44,080 nucleotides of DNA. It comes from JBFAPK01 sp040676675 (GTDB taxonomy: Bacteria > Actinomycetota > Actinomycetes > Mycobacteriales > Micromonosporaceae). The notes under the pieces were generated by a model. It made no database searches and was not told the DNA's origin. It saw nothing but the letters and a program-made list of their open reading frames with translations. Location of the stretch: NCBI RefSeq assembly GCF_040676675.1, contig NZ_JBFAPK010000056.1:1-44080 (forward strand), read 5' to 3'. Shown one piece after another: positions 8,281 to 17,008 of the stretch. Position 1 is the first letter of the stretch, and each line of letters begins with the position of its first letter. The position numbers were made by a program, and so were the translations under genes.

Positions 8281-8526
8281 TCAGAGCACCGACAGGCTCA
8301 CCCGACGCTTCTCGGCGTCGAACTCCTTGATCCGCACCGGCAGGCACGCGCCGACCTCGGCTGGCGCCGCGCCCGTCACCAGGCCGGGAATCCGGTCGGC
8401 GACCTCCACCAGGGCTCCGAAGGGTACGACCTTCGTGACCCGGCCGTCGACGACGTCGCCGACACCGTGGCGGGCGACGAACTCGTCCCAGGCGGGCTGG
8501 GAAACTCCCTGATCAAAGCGGGACAT
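8281..8526 (-). CDS. Single S1-domain RNA-binding protein
   Basis: An 81-residue protein made of one S1 (OB-fold) domain. VGDVVDGRVTKVVPFGALVEV and GLV give the first strands, and VRIKEFDAEKRRVSLSV matches the conserved S1 ending. Such small proteins bind single-stranded RNA and may act in translation or RNA turnover. The ATG at 8526 is preceded by GGAGGTGAAAGC, an excellent site. Convergent with the response regulator and divergent from the FMN reductase. Confidence 0.85.
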   Translation of the reverse strand: MSRFDQGVSQPAWDEFVARHGVGDVVDGRVTKVVPFGALVEVADRIPGLVTGAAPAEVGACLPVRIKEFDAEKRRVSLSVL

Positions 8527-8746
8527 GCTTTCACCTCCCTCCGTCGCAGACTCCGCTTCGCGGGTAGCTCCGGTGGAGGGGCGGGCCACGTGCCCGCCGA
8601 GTGATCAAGCGATGGCCGGGTGCCGCTTCCACTCACGGCACATGGCCGACCCGGCAGTCATGCCTCGCAGGCTATCAGCGTCCGTTCCCGGGGTACAGGA
8701 CATCGACGGCGCACGAGGAGGTGATCCAGCGTACGGCCGGATTTAT

Positions 8747-8775
8747 TTGACGTATCAGCAGTTGATGACTAACTT
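8747..8775 (+). promoter_or_regulatory. Vegetative-type promoter for the FMN reductase
   Basis: TTGACG (8747-8752), 17-bp spacer, TAACTT (8770-8775), lying in an unusually AT-rich pocket (8740-8820) about 47 bp before the GTG start. GTTGA repeats within it may hold an operator. Confidence 0.6.
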
Positions 8776-8821
8776 CGTTGACGCCTCAAGAGATGCGTCT
8801 GCAACAAACAAGGAGAACGGC

Positions 8822-9385
8822 GTGACCAAGATCGCGATCATCCTCGGGAGCACCCGGCCGGGCCGCAACGGCGAGGCCGTCGCCCAGTGGGTGTACGACA
8901 TCGCCAGCAAGCGCGGTGACGCGGAGTACGAGATCGTGGACCTGAAGGACTACGAGCTGCCCCACCTGGACGAGCCGATCCCGCCGTCGATGGGCCAGTA
9001 CACCAAGGAGCACACCCTCGCCTGGTCGAAGAAGATCGCCTCCTTCGACGGGTACGTCTTCGTGACGCCGGAGTACAACCACTCCACCTCGGGCGTGCTG
9101 AAGAACGCGATCGACTACCTCTACGCCGAGTGGAACAACAAGGCCGCCGGCTTCGTCAGCTACGGCTCCGTCGGCGGTACCCGGGCCGTCGAGCACCTGC
9201 GGCTGGTCATGGGGGAGCTGCAGGTCGCCGACGTACGGGCGCAGGTCGCCTTCGGGCTCTACACCGACTTCGAGAACTACACGACGTTCAAGCCGGCCGC
9301 CGGGCACGAGGACGTCGCGAACACGATGCTCGACCAGCTGGTCGCCTGGAGCACGGCGCTCAAGACCGTCCGCGAGGCGAGCTGA
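8822..9385 (+). CDS. NAD(P)H-dependent FMN reductase
   Basis: A 187-residue flavodoxin-fold reductase of the NADPH_FMN_red family (chromate/azo/quinone reductase-like). The phosphate-binding loop is GSTRPGRNG at residues 9-17, and the FMN-contacting segment is PEYNHSTSGVLKNAIDYL at about 82-99. Members reduce quinones, azo dyes or metals with two electrons. The GTG at 8822 follows AAGGAG (8810-8815). A clear promoter sits upstream. Monocistronic by layout, since the next gene is on the other strand. Confidence 0.92.
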   Translation: MTKIAIILGSTRPGRNGEAVAQWVYDIASKRGDAEYEIVDLKDYELPHLDEPIPPSMGQYTKEHTLAWSKKIASFDGYVFVTPEYNHSTSGVLKNAIDYLYAEWNNKAAGFVSYGSVGGTRAVEHLRLVMGELQVADVRAQVAFGLYTDFENYTTFKPAAGHEDVANTMLDQLVAWSTALKTVREAS

Positions 9386-9441
9386 CCCCACCACCGCCCC
9401 GCGATCCAGGGCCGCCGCCCCGGCACGTGCTGCCGCCCGGG

Positions 9442-9927
9442 TCAGGGCAGCTCCATCAGCTCCGTACGCTGGATCTCGGTGAGCGCCACCTCCAGGTACC
9501 CACTCAGCGGGCGGCCGACGGCGGCGAGCAGGTCGGCCACGAGCAGCGGGGCGTGGCGGACCACCGCCGGCTCGGCCGGGCGCTCCGCCTCCTCGGCCGG
9601 CTCGTGCACACCGAGCGCGCCGGTCAGCAGCACCACCAGCACCGCCGGGTCCAGCCCGGGAAACCACGGCAGGGCCCCCCGCGCGCAGCGCTCCAGCACC
9701 GCCTGTACGTCCTCGCCGGCGAGCCCGTCGGGGTGCAGCTCCTCCAGCAGCATCCGGACCACCGCGCCGAGCACCAGCCCGACGTGCTCCGGGTTGAGTG
9801 CGACCAACCGCGTCACCGCCGCCTCGTACGGCTCCGGCTCGCGCGCCCGGGCCGCCGCGACCGCGTCCTCGGCGGCCTCGGCGAGGACCCGGACCGGTGC
9901 CGGCCAGCGCCGTCCCTGACCGTTCAT
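9442..9927 (-). CDS. Conserved-looking hypothetical protein
   Basis: A 161-residue soluble, helix-rich, Ala/Leu/Glu-rich protein without signal peptide or recognisable catalytic motif. The codon pattern has strong G/C third positions and the ATG is preceded by GGGGAGGGG, so the gene looks real. It lies 143 bp after the acyl-CoA synthetase gene on the same strand. That gap has a 14-bp direct repeat (10008-10021, 10037-10050) and a small hairpin (9978-9997). Function unknown. Confidence 0.7.
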   Translation of the reverse strand: MNGQGRRWPAPVRVLAEAAEDAVAAARAREPEPYEAAVTRLVALNPEHVGLVLGAVVRMLLEELHPDGLAGEDVQAVLERCARGALPWFPGLDPAVLVVLLTGALGVHEPAEEAERPAEPAVVRHAPLLVADLLAAVGRPLSGYLEVALTEIQRTELMELP

Positions 9928-10070
9928 GGCGCCCCTCCCCGCTCGGGCCGGCCCCGATGGCCCGCCCCGGACCGCATCCTGTCACGGACCGGACAGGTCG
10001 CTCAGCAGCCTGCCACCGGGCGGGACCAGCGGCTCGGCCTGCCACCGGGCCGGGGCGCGGCGGGGCGCGC

Positions 10071-11726
10071 TCACTCGGCCAGCCGCAGCACCTCGATGAG
10101 CCCGTCGGCGTAGTCGGCGCGTACCCGCTTCTTGTCGAACTTGCCGACGGACGTCTTCGGTACCGTCTCGACGAAGGCCCAGCGCTCGGGGAGCTGCCAC
10201 CGCGCCACCCGGCCGTCGAGGAAGTCGCGGAGCTGCTCCGGGCCGGCCGCCGCCCCCTCCCGCAGCACCACGGTCGCGAGGGGCCGTTCGTCCCAGCGCT
10301 CGTCCGGCACGCCGACCACGCACGCCTCCAGCACCGCCGGGTGGGCCATCAGCGCGTTCTCCAGCTCCACCGAGGAGATCCACTCGCCGCCCGACTTGAT
10401 CACGTCCTTGGCGCGGTCGGTCAGGGTCAGGTAGCCGTCCGAGGAGAGGGTGCCCACGTCGCCGGTGCGCAGCCAGCCGTCGCGGAACTTCTCCGGATCC
10501 GGCCCGTCCTCGCCGACGTACCGGGCGGTCACCCACGGCCCGCGGACCTCGATCTCGCCCACTGACGTGCCGTCCGCGGGCATCGGGTCGCCGGCCGGGC
10601 CGACGATCCGGGCCGCGACTCCCGCGGGCACCCGGCCCTGCGTGTACCGGTACCGCCAGAACCGCTCGCCCTCCGCCCCGGCCGGCGGTCGGGCCACCGA
10701 CCCGAGCGGGGACATCTCGGTCATGCCCCAGGCGTGGATCAGCTCGATCCCGTGCCGGTCGGCGTACGCGTGCATCAGCGCCGGCGGGCAGGCCGAGCCG
10801 CCGATGACCACCTCGGTGAGCGATGAGGTGTCGACGTCGTGCGTGTCCAGGTGGTGCAGCAGGTCGTTCCAGATGGTCGGTACCGCCCCGGCCAGCGTGG
10901 GCCGCTCGGCGGCGATCATGGCGGCGATCGGTTCGGCCTGCAGGAAGCGGTCCGGCATGACCAGCGACGCACCGGAGAGGAAGGCCGCGTACGGGATGCC
11001 CCACGACATCGCGTGGAACATCGGCACGATGGTCAGCTCCCGTACGGCCGGCCCGAGACCGAAGCTCTCCGGCAGGCAGATCTGCATCGAGTGCAGCCAG
11101 ATGGAGCGGTGCGAGTAGGCGACGCCCTTCGGGTTCCCGGTGGTGCCGGAGGTGTAGCAGAGCGCGGCGGCGTCCCGCTCGTCCAGCTCGGGCCAGTCGT
11201 ACCGGTCCGACCGGCCGGCGAGCAGCTCCGCCCAGTGGTGTACGGCGATCCGCCGCCCGGTCGGCGCGACGGCCGCCAGCAGCGGCTCGGGGTCGCCGCC
11301 CCCGACCACCACCACGTGCTCGACGGTGGTCATCTCCGGCAGCGCCCGGGCCAGCAGCGGGATCAGCGTCGAGTCGACCAGCACCACCCGGTCGCCGGCG
11401 TGGTTGGCGATGTAGGCGACCTGGTCCGAGTGCAGCCGCAGGTTGAGGGTGTGCAGCACGGCGCCCATGCTCGGTACGGCGAAGTACGCGACCAGGTGCT
11501 CGTTGTTGTTCCACATGAACGTGGCGACCCGCTGGTCGCCGGTGACCCCGAGTTCGTCGCGCAGCGCGTGGGCGAGCCGGGCTGCGGCGGCCCCGACCTC
11601 GGCGTACGTCATCCGGCGAGAACCCGAGCCGGTCCAGGTCGCGACCTCGGCCGTCGCGTGCACGGTGCTGGCGTGCTCCAGGATGCGGGAAATCAACAGA
11701 GGGAAATCCATCATCGTGCTACGCAT
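10071..11726 (-). CDS. Fatty-acyl-CoA synthetase (ANL family)
   Basis: About 551 residues. Adenylates a carboxylic acid with ATP and transfers it to CoA. The AMP-binding P-loop is YTSGTTGNPKG at 191-201, followed by HAWGMTEMSP (A5), GWLRTGDVG (A7/A8 region), DVIKSGGEWIS, and the C-terminal catalytic Lys in PKTSVGKFDKK. The sequence suits medium- or long-chain FadD-like enzymes, but chain length cannot be read. ATG 11726 chosen: a TAGTTT -10-like hexamer ends 7 bp before it and there is no ribosome-binding site, which suggests a leaderless mRNA. ATGs at 11714 and 11711 are alternatives. Confidence 0.92.
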   Translation of the reverse strand: MRSTMMDFPLLISRILEHASTVHATAEVATWTGSGSRRMTYAEVGAAAARLAHALRDELGVTGDQRVATFMWNNNEHLVAYFAVPSMGAVLHTLNLRLHSDQVAYIANHAGDRVVLVDSTLIPLLARALPEMTTVEHVVVVGGGDPEPLLAAVAPTGRRIAVHHWAELLAGRSDRYDWPELDERDAAALCYTSGTTGNPKGVAYSHRSIWLHSMQICLPESFGLGPAVRELTIVPMFHAMSWGIPYAAFLSGASLVMPDRFLQAEPIAAMIAAERPTLAGAVPTIWNDLLHHLDTHDVDTSSLTEVVIGGSACPPALMHAYADRHGIELIHAWGMTEMSPLGSVARPPAGAEGERFWRYRYTQGRVPAGVAARIVGPAGDPMPADGTSVGEIEVRGPWVTARYVGEDGPDPEKFRDGWLRTGDVGTLSSDGYLTLTDRAKDVIKSGGEWISSVELENALMAHPAVLEACVVGVPDERWDERPLATVVLREGAAAGPEQLRDFLDGRVARWQLPERWAFVETVPKTSVGKFDKKRVRADYADGLIEVLRLAE

Positions 11727-11733
11727 GGGTAAC

Positions 11734-11774
11734 AAACTAGTGTCACAGATCACACGTTGGGAACCCCGTAGATT
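11734..11774. promoter_or_regulatory. Divergent leaderless promoters with shared inverted repeat
   Basis: Minus strand: TAGTTT (complement of 11734-11739), then 7 nt, then the ATG of the acyl-CoA synthetase. Plus strand: TAGATT (11769-11774), then 6 nt, then the ATG of the Nudix gene. Between them 11740-11755 reads GTGTCACAGATCACAC, with GTGT/ACAC ends, a possible operator for coordinated control. The -35 boxes are not clear. Confidence 0.5.
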
Positions 11775-11780
11775 CAGCGC

Positions 11781-12275
11781 ATGGCCAGCATCTCCTGGGC
11801 GGAGTCCTACGTCGGGCAGCTCCGCGCCCTCGCCGGTGACCGCGTCCTCATGTTCGTCGGCGCCCGCGCCGTGGTCCGCGACGAGGCCGGTCGCCTCCTG
11901 CTGATCGAGCGCTCGGACAACAGCTACTGGGCGCTGCCCGCCGGCGCGATGGAGCTGGGCGAGTCGATCGCCGACTGCGCGGTACGGGAGGTGTGGGAGG
12001 AGACCGGGCTCCGAGCCAAGGCCGTCACGCCGTTCGCCATGTACACCGGCCCGGACCGGACCATCACCAACATGTACGGCGACACGTACCAGCTCTTCGT
12101 CGTCGCGTTCCGGGTGGACGAGTGGGACGGCACGCTGCTGACCACCACGGACGAGACGACGAACGCCGGCTTCTACCCGGTCGGGGAGTTCCCCGCCCCG
12201 ATGTCCGGGGCGGTCGAGGAGACCCTGGCCGACCTCGCCGCCTTCGAGGCCACCGGCCGGCTCGTCATGAAGTGA
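11781..12275 (+). CDS. Nudix hydrolase
   Basis: A 164-residue Nudix enzyme that hydrolyses a nucleoside diphosphate linked to another moiety, using Mg2+. The full Nudix box lies at residues 55-77: Gly55, Glu61, Arg69-Glu70 and Glu73-Glu74 in REVWEETGL. An N-terminal helix (MASISWAESYVGQLRALAG) resembles Nudix proteins annotated as ADP-ribose or dNTP pyrophosphatases, but substrate cannot be assigned. The ATG lies 6 bp after TAGATT with no ribosome-binding site, so it is probably leaderless. Confidence 0.9.
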   Translation: MASISWAESYVGQLRALAGDRVLMFVGARAVVRDEAGRLLLIERSDNSYWALPAGAMELGESIADCAVREVWEETGLRAKAVTPFAMYTGPDRTITNMYGDTYQLFVVAFRVDEWDGTLLTTTDETTNAGFYPVGEFPAPMSGAVEETLADLAAFEATGRLVMK

Positions 12276-12301
12276 GGCTGGGTCTCCCGCCGCCTGAACA
12301 A

Positions 12302-12333
12302 GGGTCCCCCGCCGCCGACGAGGCGGGGGACCC
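12302..12333. terminator. Bidirectional terminator hairpin
   Basis: Perfect 12-bp stem (12302-12313 with 12322-12333), 8-nt loop, between the convergent Nudix and MFS genes. It probably ends both transcripts. Confidence 0.8.
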
Positions 12334-12345
12334 CGGTCGACGCGC

Positions 12346-14016
12346 CTAGATCATCGTTTGGCTCTGCGCCTCCATCTCGGCCGCCGCCTGCTCGTTCGAC
12401 TCCTTGTCCAGGGTCTTCCCGCCCGGCGCGGGGCCGGCCTTGTCGCCGGGCGCGCCCGCGGCGGCCGGGGCGGGGCCGCGCAGCTCCCGGTTTGGCATGG
12501 CGAGCGTGACCGCCACGGCCGCGATCGCGATCAGGCCGGCGACCAGGAAGACCACGTGCAGCGCGGTGACGAAGGACTCCTGGATGGCGAGCCGTACCGG
12601 GCCGGGCAGCGCGAGGATCCGCGACGGCTCATTGATCGAGATGTTTGGTCCGCCCCTGCCGACCTGCGCCTGTTGCGCGGGTGAGAGCTGGGCGAGCGCC
12701 CCGGGCAGCCGCTCGGCCATCGCACTGGCGAGCCGGGTGGAGAGGACCGTACCGAGGATCGCCACCCCGAACGAGCCGCCCAGCGAGCGGAAGAAGGTCG
12801 CGGCGGAGGTACCGGAGCCGAGGTCGCGCGGCTCCACGGCGTTCTGCACCGCGAGCACCAGCGACTGCATGCAGAGCCCGAGCCCGATACCGATCACCAC
12901 CATGTAGAAGAAGGCGAGCACCAGCGAGGTGCGCACCTGCAACTGGGTGAAGAGCAGCATCCCGAGGACCAGCACGGCCGCGCCGGCGACCGGGAACCAC
13001 TTGTACCGGCCGATCTGGCTGATCGCCCGACCGGTCAGCACCGAGGTCACGATGATCCCCGCCATCATCGGCAGCATCAGCAGACCGCTGTCGGTGGGCG
13101 ACGCGCCCTTGACGATCTGCAGGTACAGCGGGATGAAGATGATCGACCCGAACATCACCAGGCCGAGCACGAAACCGGCCGTGTTGGCCAGCGCGAAGGT
13201 CGGCCGGCGGAAGAGCCGCAGCGGCAGGATCGGCTCGGAGACCCGGGCCTCGACCAGCAGGAACAGCAGGGCGAGCACGCCGCCGGCCACGAAGAGCCCG
13301 ATGATCACGCCGGAGGACCAGGCGTACTGGGTGCCACCCCAGCTCAGCGCCAGCAGCAGCGCGCTCACCCCGGCGACCAGCAGCCCCGCGCCGAGCCAGT
13401 CGATGGCGTGCTGCCGGCGCTGGAACGGGATGAGCCGCATCACGTGGTAGCAGATCACGATGGCGAGCAACGCCAGCGGCACGTTGATGTAGAAGATCCA
13501 GCGCCAGTTGTGCTCGGCGAAGTACCCGCCGACGAGCGGCCCGGCGACCGAAGCGAGACCGAAGACGGCCCCGAAGAGTCCCTGGTAACGGCCACGTTCG
13601 CGGGGCGACACCACGTCCGAGATGATCGTGAACGCGAGCGTCATCAGACCGCCGGCGCCGAGGCCCTGCACACCCCGCGTGACGATCAGCTCGACCATGT
13701 TCTGGGACAGCCCGGCGAGCAGCGAGCCGAGCAGGAACGTCCCGATCGAGAAGAGAAAGACCGGACGCCGCCCGAGCAGGTCGGCCATCTTGCCGTAGAG
13801 CGGCGTCGAGGCCGTCGACGCGAGCAGGTACGCCGTAACCACCCAGGAGTAGTGGTTGATGCCGCCCAGTTCGCCGACGATGGTCGGCAACGCCGTACCG
13901 ACGATCGTCTGGTCCAGCGCGGCGAGCAGCATGCCGGTCATCAGGCCGCTCATCAGCAGCAGGATCTGCCGGCGACCGAGCTGCGAACGGCCGGGTTCAG
14001 CGGTAGCGGTGGTCAT
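12346..14016 (-). CDS. DHA2-family multidrug MFS exporter
   Basis: A 556-residue, 14-helix drug:H+ antiporter of the EmrB/QacA type. Residues LDQTIVGTALPTI form motif D1 in helix 1, and GKMADLLGRRPVFLF is motif A between helices 2 and 3. GLGAGGLM and GPLVGGYFAEHNWRWIFYINVP give motif C and the region after it. The C-terminal about 40 residues are cytoplasmic and rich in Ala, Pro and Glu. The ATG at 14016 follows GAGAAGG; an in-frame upstream ATG would add a basic non-conserved leader. Likely exports hydrophobic drugs or an endogenous metabolite. Confidence 0.92.
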   Translation of the reverse strand: MTTATAEPGRSQLGRRQILLLMSGLMTGMLLAALDQTIVGTALPTIVGELGGINHYSWVVTAYLLASTASTPLYGKMADLLGRRPVFLFSIGTFLLGSLLAGLSQNMVELIVTRGVQGLGAGGLMTLAFTIISDVVSPRERGRYQGLFGAVFGLASVAGPLVGGYFAEHNWRWIFYINVPLALLAIVICYHVMRLIPFQRRQHAIDWLGAGLLVAGVSALLLALSWGGTQYAWSSGVIIGLFVAGGVLALLFLLVEARVSEPILPLRLFRRPTFALANTAGFVLGLVMFGSIIFIPLYLQIVKGASPTDSGLLMLPMMAGIIVTSVLTGRAISQIGRYKWFPVAGAAVLVLGMLLFTQLQVRTSLVLAFFYMVVIGIGLGLCMQSLVLAVQNAVEPRDLGSGTSAATFFRSLGGSFGVAILGTVLSTRLASAMAERLPGALAQLSPAQQAQVGRGGPNISINEPSRILALPGPVRLAIQESFVTALHVVFLVAGLIAIAAVAVTLAMPNRELRGPAPAAAGAPGDKAGPAPGGKTLDKESNEQAAAEMEAQSQTMI

Positions 14017-14196
14017 TGTGCCTTCTCCCCCACTGGGCACAGAAAATGCCTGACCGAGCCCGATTTGGCGGCGGCCGGGCGCCGTAGGGCGACCGCTGGC
14101 CGGCGACGGGCCGGATGGCGGCCACTCCCCCACTCTGTCACCGGACCCGGCCCGGGGCAGCGGAAATACGCTGTGATAGCGATCATGGCCCCGGGC

Positions 14197-14230
14197 GGTC
14201 ATCCGGTCGCGCCGATCATCCGGTCGCGCC
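14197..14230. repeat. Tandem 17-bp repeat upstream of the MFS gene
   Basis: 14197-14213 and 14214-14230 agree at 16 of 17 positions (core TCATCCGGTCGCGCC). The region between the MFS gene and the DJ-1/PfpI gene holds no gene. The repeat could be an operator or only slippage. Confidence 0.7.
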
Positions 14231-14264
14231 GGCCGGACGTGGCTCGGTCAGGCGCGCGGCAGGC

Positions 14265-14810
14265 TCAGTGCCTGCCCTCGGCGAACTCCTCCACGATCTT
14301 CTTGCAGAAGGCCGGCAGGTCGTCGGGCTTGCGGCTGGTGACCAGGCCGTTGTCCACGTAACACTCCTCGTCGACCCAGGTCGCGCCGGCGTTCGCGAGG
14401 TCGGTACGGAGGCTGGGCCAGGAGGTCAACGTACGGCCGGCGACCACCCCGGCGTCGATCATCGTCCACGGTCCGTGGCAGATCGCGCCGACGGGCTTGC
14501 CGGCGTCGAAGAACGCCCGGACGAAACGCAGCGCGTCCGGGTCGGTACGCAGGAAGTCCGGGTTCGCCACCCCGCCCGGCAGCACCAGCCCGTCGTACCG
14601 GTCCGCCTGGGCGTCGGCGACGGTCACGTCGACGTCGTACGTCTTCGACTTGTCCAGGTGGTTGAAGGACTGGATCGACCCGGGCTTGATCGAGACGAGG
14701 TCGACCTCGGCGCCGGCGGACTCGACCGCCTCACGCGGCTGCGTGTACTCGACCTCCTCCACCCCGTCGGTGGCCAGGAACGCGATGCGCTTCCCCGATA
14801 GTGACGCCAT
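14265..14810 (-). CDS. DJ-1/PfpI-family protein
   Basis: A 181-residue class I glutamine-amidotransferase-like protein. Glu18 (GVEEVEY), the nucleophile elbow Cys111-His112 (GAICHGPWT) and LVLPGG at 75-80 are typical of PfpI/YhbO-type proteins linked to stress protection (general protease, glyoxalase or deglycase activities have been proposed for relatives). The ATG at 14810 sits 9 bp after AAGGAG; an ATG three codons earlier is less well placed. Divergent from hldE with a 194-bp gap. Confidence 0.9.
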   Translation of the reverse strand: MASLSGKRIAFLATDGVEEVEYTQPREAVESAGAEVDLVSIKPGSIQSFNHLDKSKTYDVDVTVADAQADRYDGLVLPGGVANPDFLRTDPDALRFVRAFFDAGKPVGAICHGPWTMIDAGVVAGRTLTSWPSLRTDLANAGATWVDEECYVDNGLVTSRKPDDLPAFCKKIVEEFAEGRH

Positions 14811-15004
14811 TTCGGGCAACTCCTTTCCACAGGTCGGGTTTGTCGTTCCCCGTCAGATCTCCTGCCCGGGCGGGAAACCCCTAAAACACCCGCCGGCCGT
14901 GATTCCGGTCCGGCCGGGCGGCGCGGGCCACCGGCGACGGCGCCTGCGGCCGGGCCGCGCCGGGCGAAGGTTTGAGCCGGTCGGGGCCGGGGAGTCGGGC
15001 GGGT

Positions 15005-17008
15005 ATGGCGACAGCAGCAGCGGAGACGCGACGGCTCGCGGAGGTCGTCGAGAGCTGGTTCGGCCGGGGCGTCCTGGTGGTGGGCGACGCGATGCTCGAC
15101 GAGTGGCGGTTCGCCGAGTCGGACCGGCTCTGCCGGGAGGCGCCGGCACCGGTACTCACCCTGCGGCGGCGGCTGGTGGCGGCCGGCGGCGCCGCGAACA
15201 CGGCCGTGAACCTGGCCGCCCTCGGCGGCCGTCCCGCCCTGGTCGCACCGGTCGGCGCGGACGCGCCCGGTGACGAACTGCACGACTGCCTGGACCGGGC
15301 CGGCGTCTGGGACCGGACCGTGTCGCATCCCGGCCGGCCCACGCCGGTCAAGCGACGGCTGCTCGCGGCCGACCAGATCCTGATCCGCGAGGACGAGGGC
15401 GAGGCCGACGAGGAGCTGCCCGACGAGGGAGTGCACCGACTGATCAGCGCGCTCTCCTGCGCCACCGAGGAAATGATCGTCTACGGGGACGGGCAGGCGC
15501 CGACCCTGGTGGTCTGCGACTACGGTCTCGGCGCGCTGCCGGATCCGGTCCGCGCCTGGCTGGTGGCGCACCGCGAACTCTTCGCCACGGTGGCGCTGGA
15601 CGCGCACGACCTGGCCGGCTGGCGCGGGCTCGCCCCGACCGTGGTGACGCCGAGTTTCGCGGAGGCGACCCGGCTGCTCAACGCCACCGCGCCGGCCGTA
15701 CCGCCCCCGCCCACCGGGCCGGCCGTACCGCCCCCGCCCGGCGCCGCCGGCACGGGTACCGGCGGGACCGGGCCGGAGTCCGGTGGCACCGGCCCGGGAT
15801 CCGGCGGTACCGCGGCCGTCACGCCGGAGGGCGGCGCACCCGAGACCGAGGGGCTGACCCTGACCGGCGACGAGATCGCCGTGGTCGGCCACGAGATCGT
15901 GGTGGCCGGCGACGGCCTCACCATGGTCGGGGACGGGATCGACCGGGTCGGGCTGGCCGAGTCGCGCCTGCCGGAACTGCGCGAGCGGACCGGCGCGGAC
16001 GTCGTGGCGGTCACCCTGGACACCGAGGGCGCGGTGGTCGGCGGGGCGGACGGAAGCACCCGCCGCAGCCATGCCACGCCGGTGCCGGCGAGCCACGCGG
16101 TCGGCGCCGGCGACGCGTACCTGGCCGCGATGACCCTGGCCCTGGCGGCCGACGCGCCGCTGCCGATCGCCGCCGCGCTGGCGCAGCTCGCCGCGACCAG
16201 CACGGTCTCGGGCACCGGTACGTGCGTCTGCCGCCGCGACGACCTGCTCGCCGCGCTCGGTACCGCCATCGAGGACGGCACGCCGGCCCTGCTCGGCCAC
16301 GACCGGCTGGCCGCCGTGGTGGACCGGCACCGGCACGCCGGGCGACGCGTCGTCTTCACCAACGGCTGCTTCGACGTGCTGCACCGGGGCCACGTCCGCT
16401 ATCTCGAACAGGCGCGCGAGCTGGGCGACCTGCTCATCGTCGCGGTCAACTCGGACGACAGCGTACGGCGGCTGAAGGGCCCGGACCGGCCGGTGAACCC
16501 GGTCGAGGACCGGGTGGCCGTGCTGGCGGCGCTCTCCTGCGTGGACTACGTGGTGGTCTTCGAGCAGGACTCGCCGAGCGAGCTGATCGAGTCGGTCCGG
16601 CCCGACGTGTACGTCAAGGGCGGCGACTACCCGCCCGAGCTGGTGCCGGAGGCACCCCTGGTACGCCGCCTCGGCGGCGAGGTGCGCACGCTCGGGTACG
16701 TGCCGGACCGTTCCACCTCGGCGATCCTGGCCCGGATCCGGTCGTACGCGGCCGACCGCGCCGCCGGACAGCCGGTCGGCACGACCGAGGCCGGCCAGTT
16801 GGCCAGCACGACCGAGGCCGGCCAGCGCGTCGACACCGCTCAGTTGGTGGACGAAGGTCAGTTGGTGGACGCCGGCCAGCCGGGGCAGACCGGACAGCCG
16901 GGGCACGCCGCCGCGCGGCGGGTCGACGGCGGTCGCCGGACGGACACGGGACACCTGCTGGAGACCGGCGAGCCCGCCGAGATCAGCGAGGCGGGCGGGT
17001 CGTCGTGA
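15005..17008 (+). CDS. hldE: HldE-like heptose kinase/adenylyltransferase fusion
   Basis: 667 residues. The N-terminal PfkB/ribokinase domain (about 20-420) has the AGGAANTAVNLAALGG signature and catalytic GAGD at 367-370; it should phosphorylate D-glycero-D-manno-heptose 7-phosphate at C1. The C-terminal cytidylyltransferase-like domain (about 445-580) has TNGCFDVLHRGH at 452-463 and VKGGDY at 537-542, and would make ADP-heptose. Two oddities: a Pro/Gly/Thr-rich insertion of about 90 residues (228-318) inside the kinase domain, partly made of a 21-bp direct repeat (15692-15712, 15719-15739), and a repetitive 87-residue tail (TTEAGQ twice, Gln-rich). The ATG at 15005 follows GGGGAG. Overlaps the next gene as GTGA. 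Confidence 0.85.
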   Translation: MATAAAETRRLAEVVESWFGRGVLVVGDAMLDEWRFAESDRLCREAPAPVLTLRRRLVAAGGAANTAVNLAALGGRPALVAPVGADAPGDELHDCLDRAGVWDRTVSHPGRPTPVKRRLLAADQILIREDEGEADEELPDEGVHRLISALSCATEEMIVYGDGQAPTLVVCDYGLGALPDPVRAWLVAHRELFATVALDAHDLAGWRGLAPTVVTPSFAEATRLLNATAPAVPPPPTGPAVPPPPGAAGTGTGGTGPESGGTGPGSGGTAAVTPEGGAPETEGLTLTGDEIAVVGHEIVVAGDGLTMVGDGIDRVGLAESRLPELRERTGADVVAVTLDTEGAVVGGADGSTRRSHATPVPASHAVGAGDAYLAAMTLALAADAPLPIAAALAQLAATSTVSGTGTCVCRRDDLLAALGTAIEDGTPALLGHDRLAAVVDRHRHAGRRVVFTNGCFDVLHRGHVRYLEQARELGDLLIVAVNSDDSVRRLKGPDRPVNPVEDRVAVLAALSCVDYVVVFEQDSPSELIESVRPDVYVKGGDYPPELVPEAPLVRRLGGEVRTLGYVPDRSTSAILARIRSYAADRAAGQPVGTTEAGQLASTTEAGQRVDTAQLVDEGQLVDAGQPGQTGQPGHAAARRVDGGRRTDTGHLLETGEPAEISEAGGSS

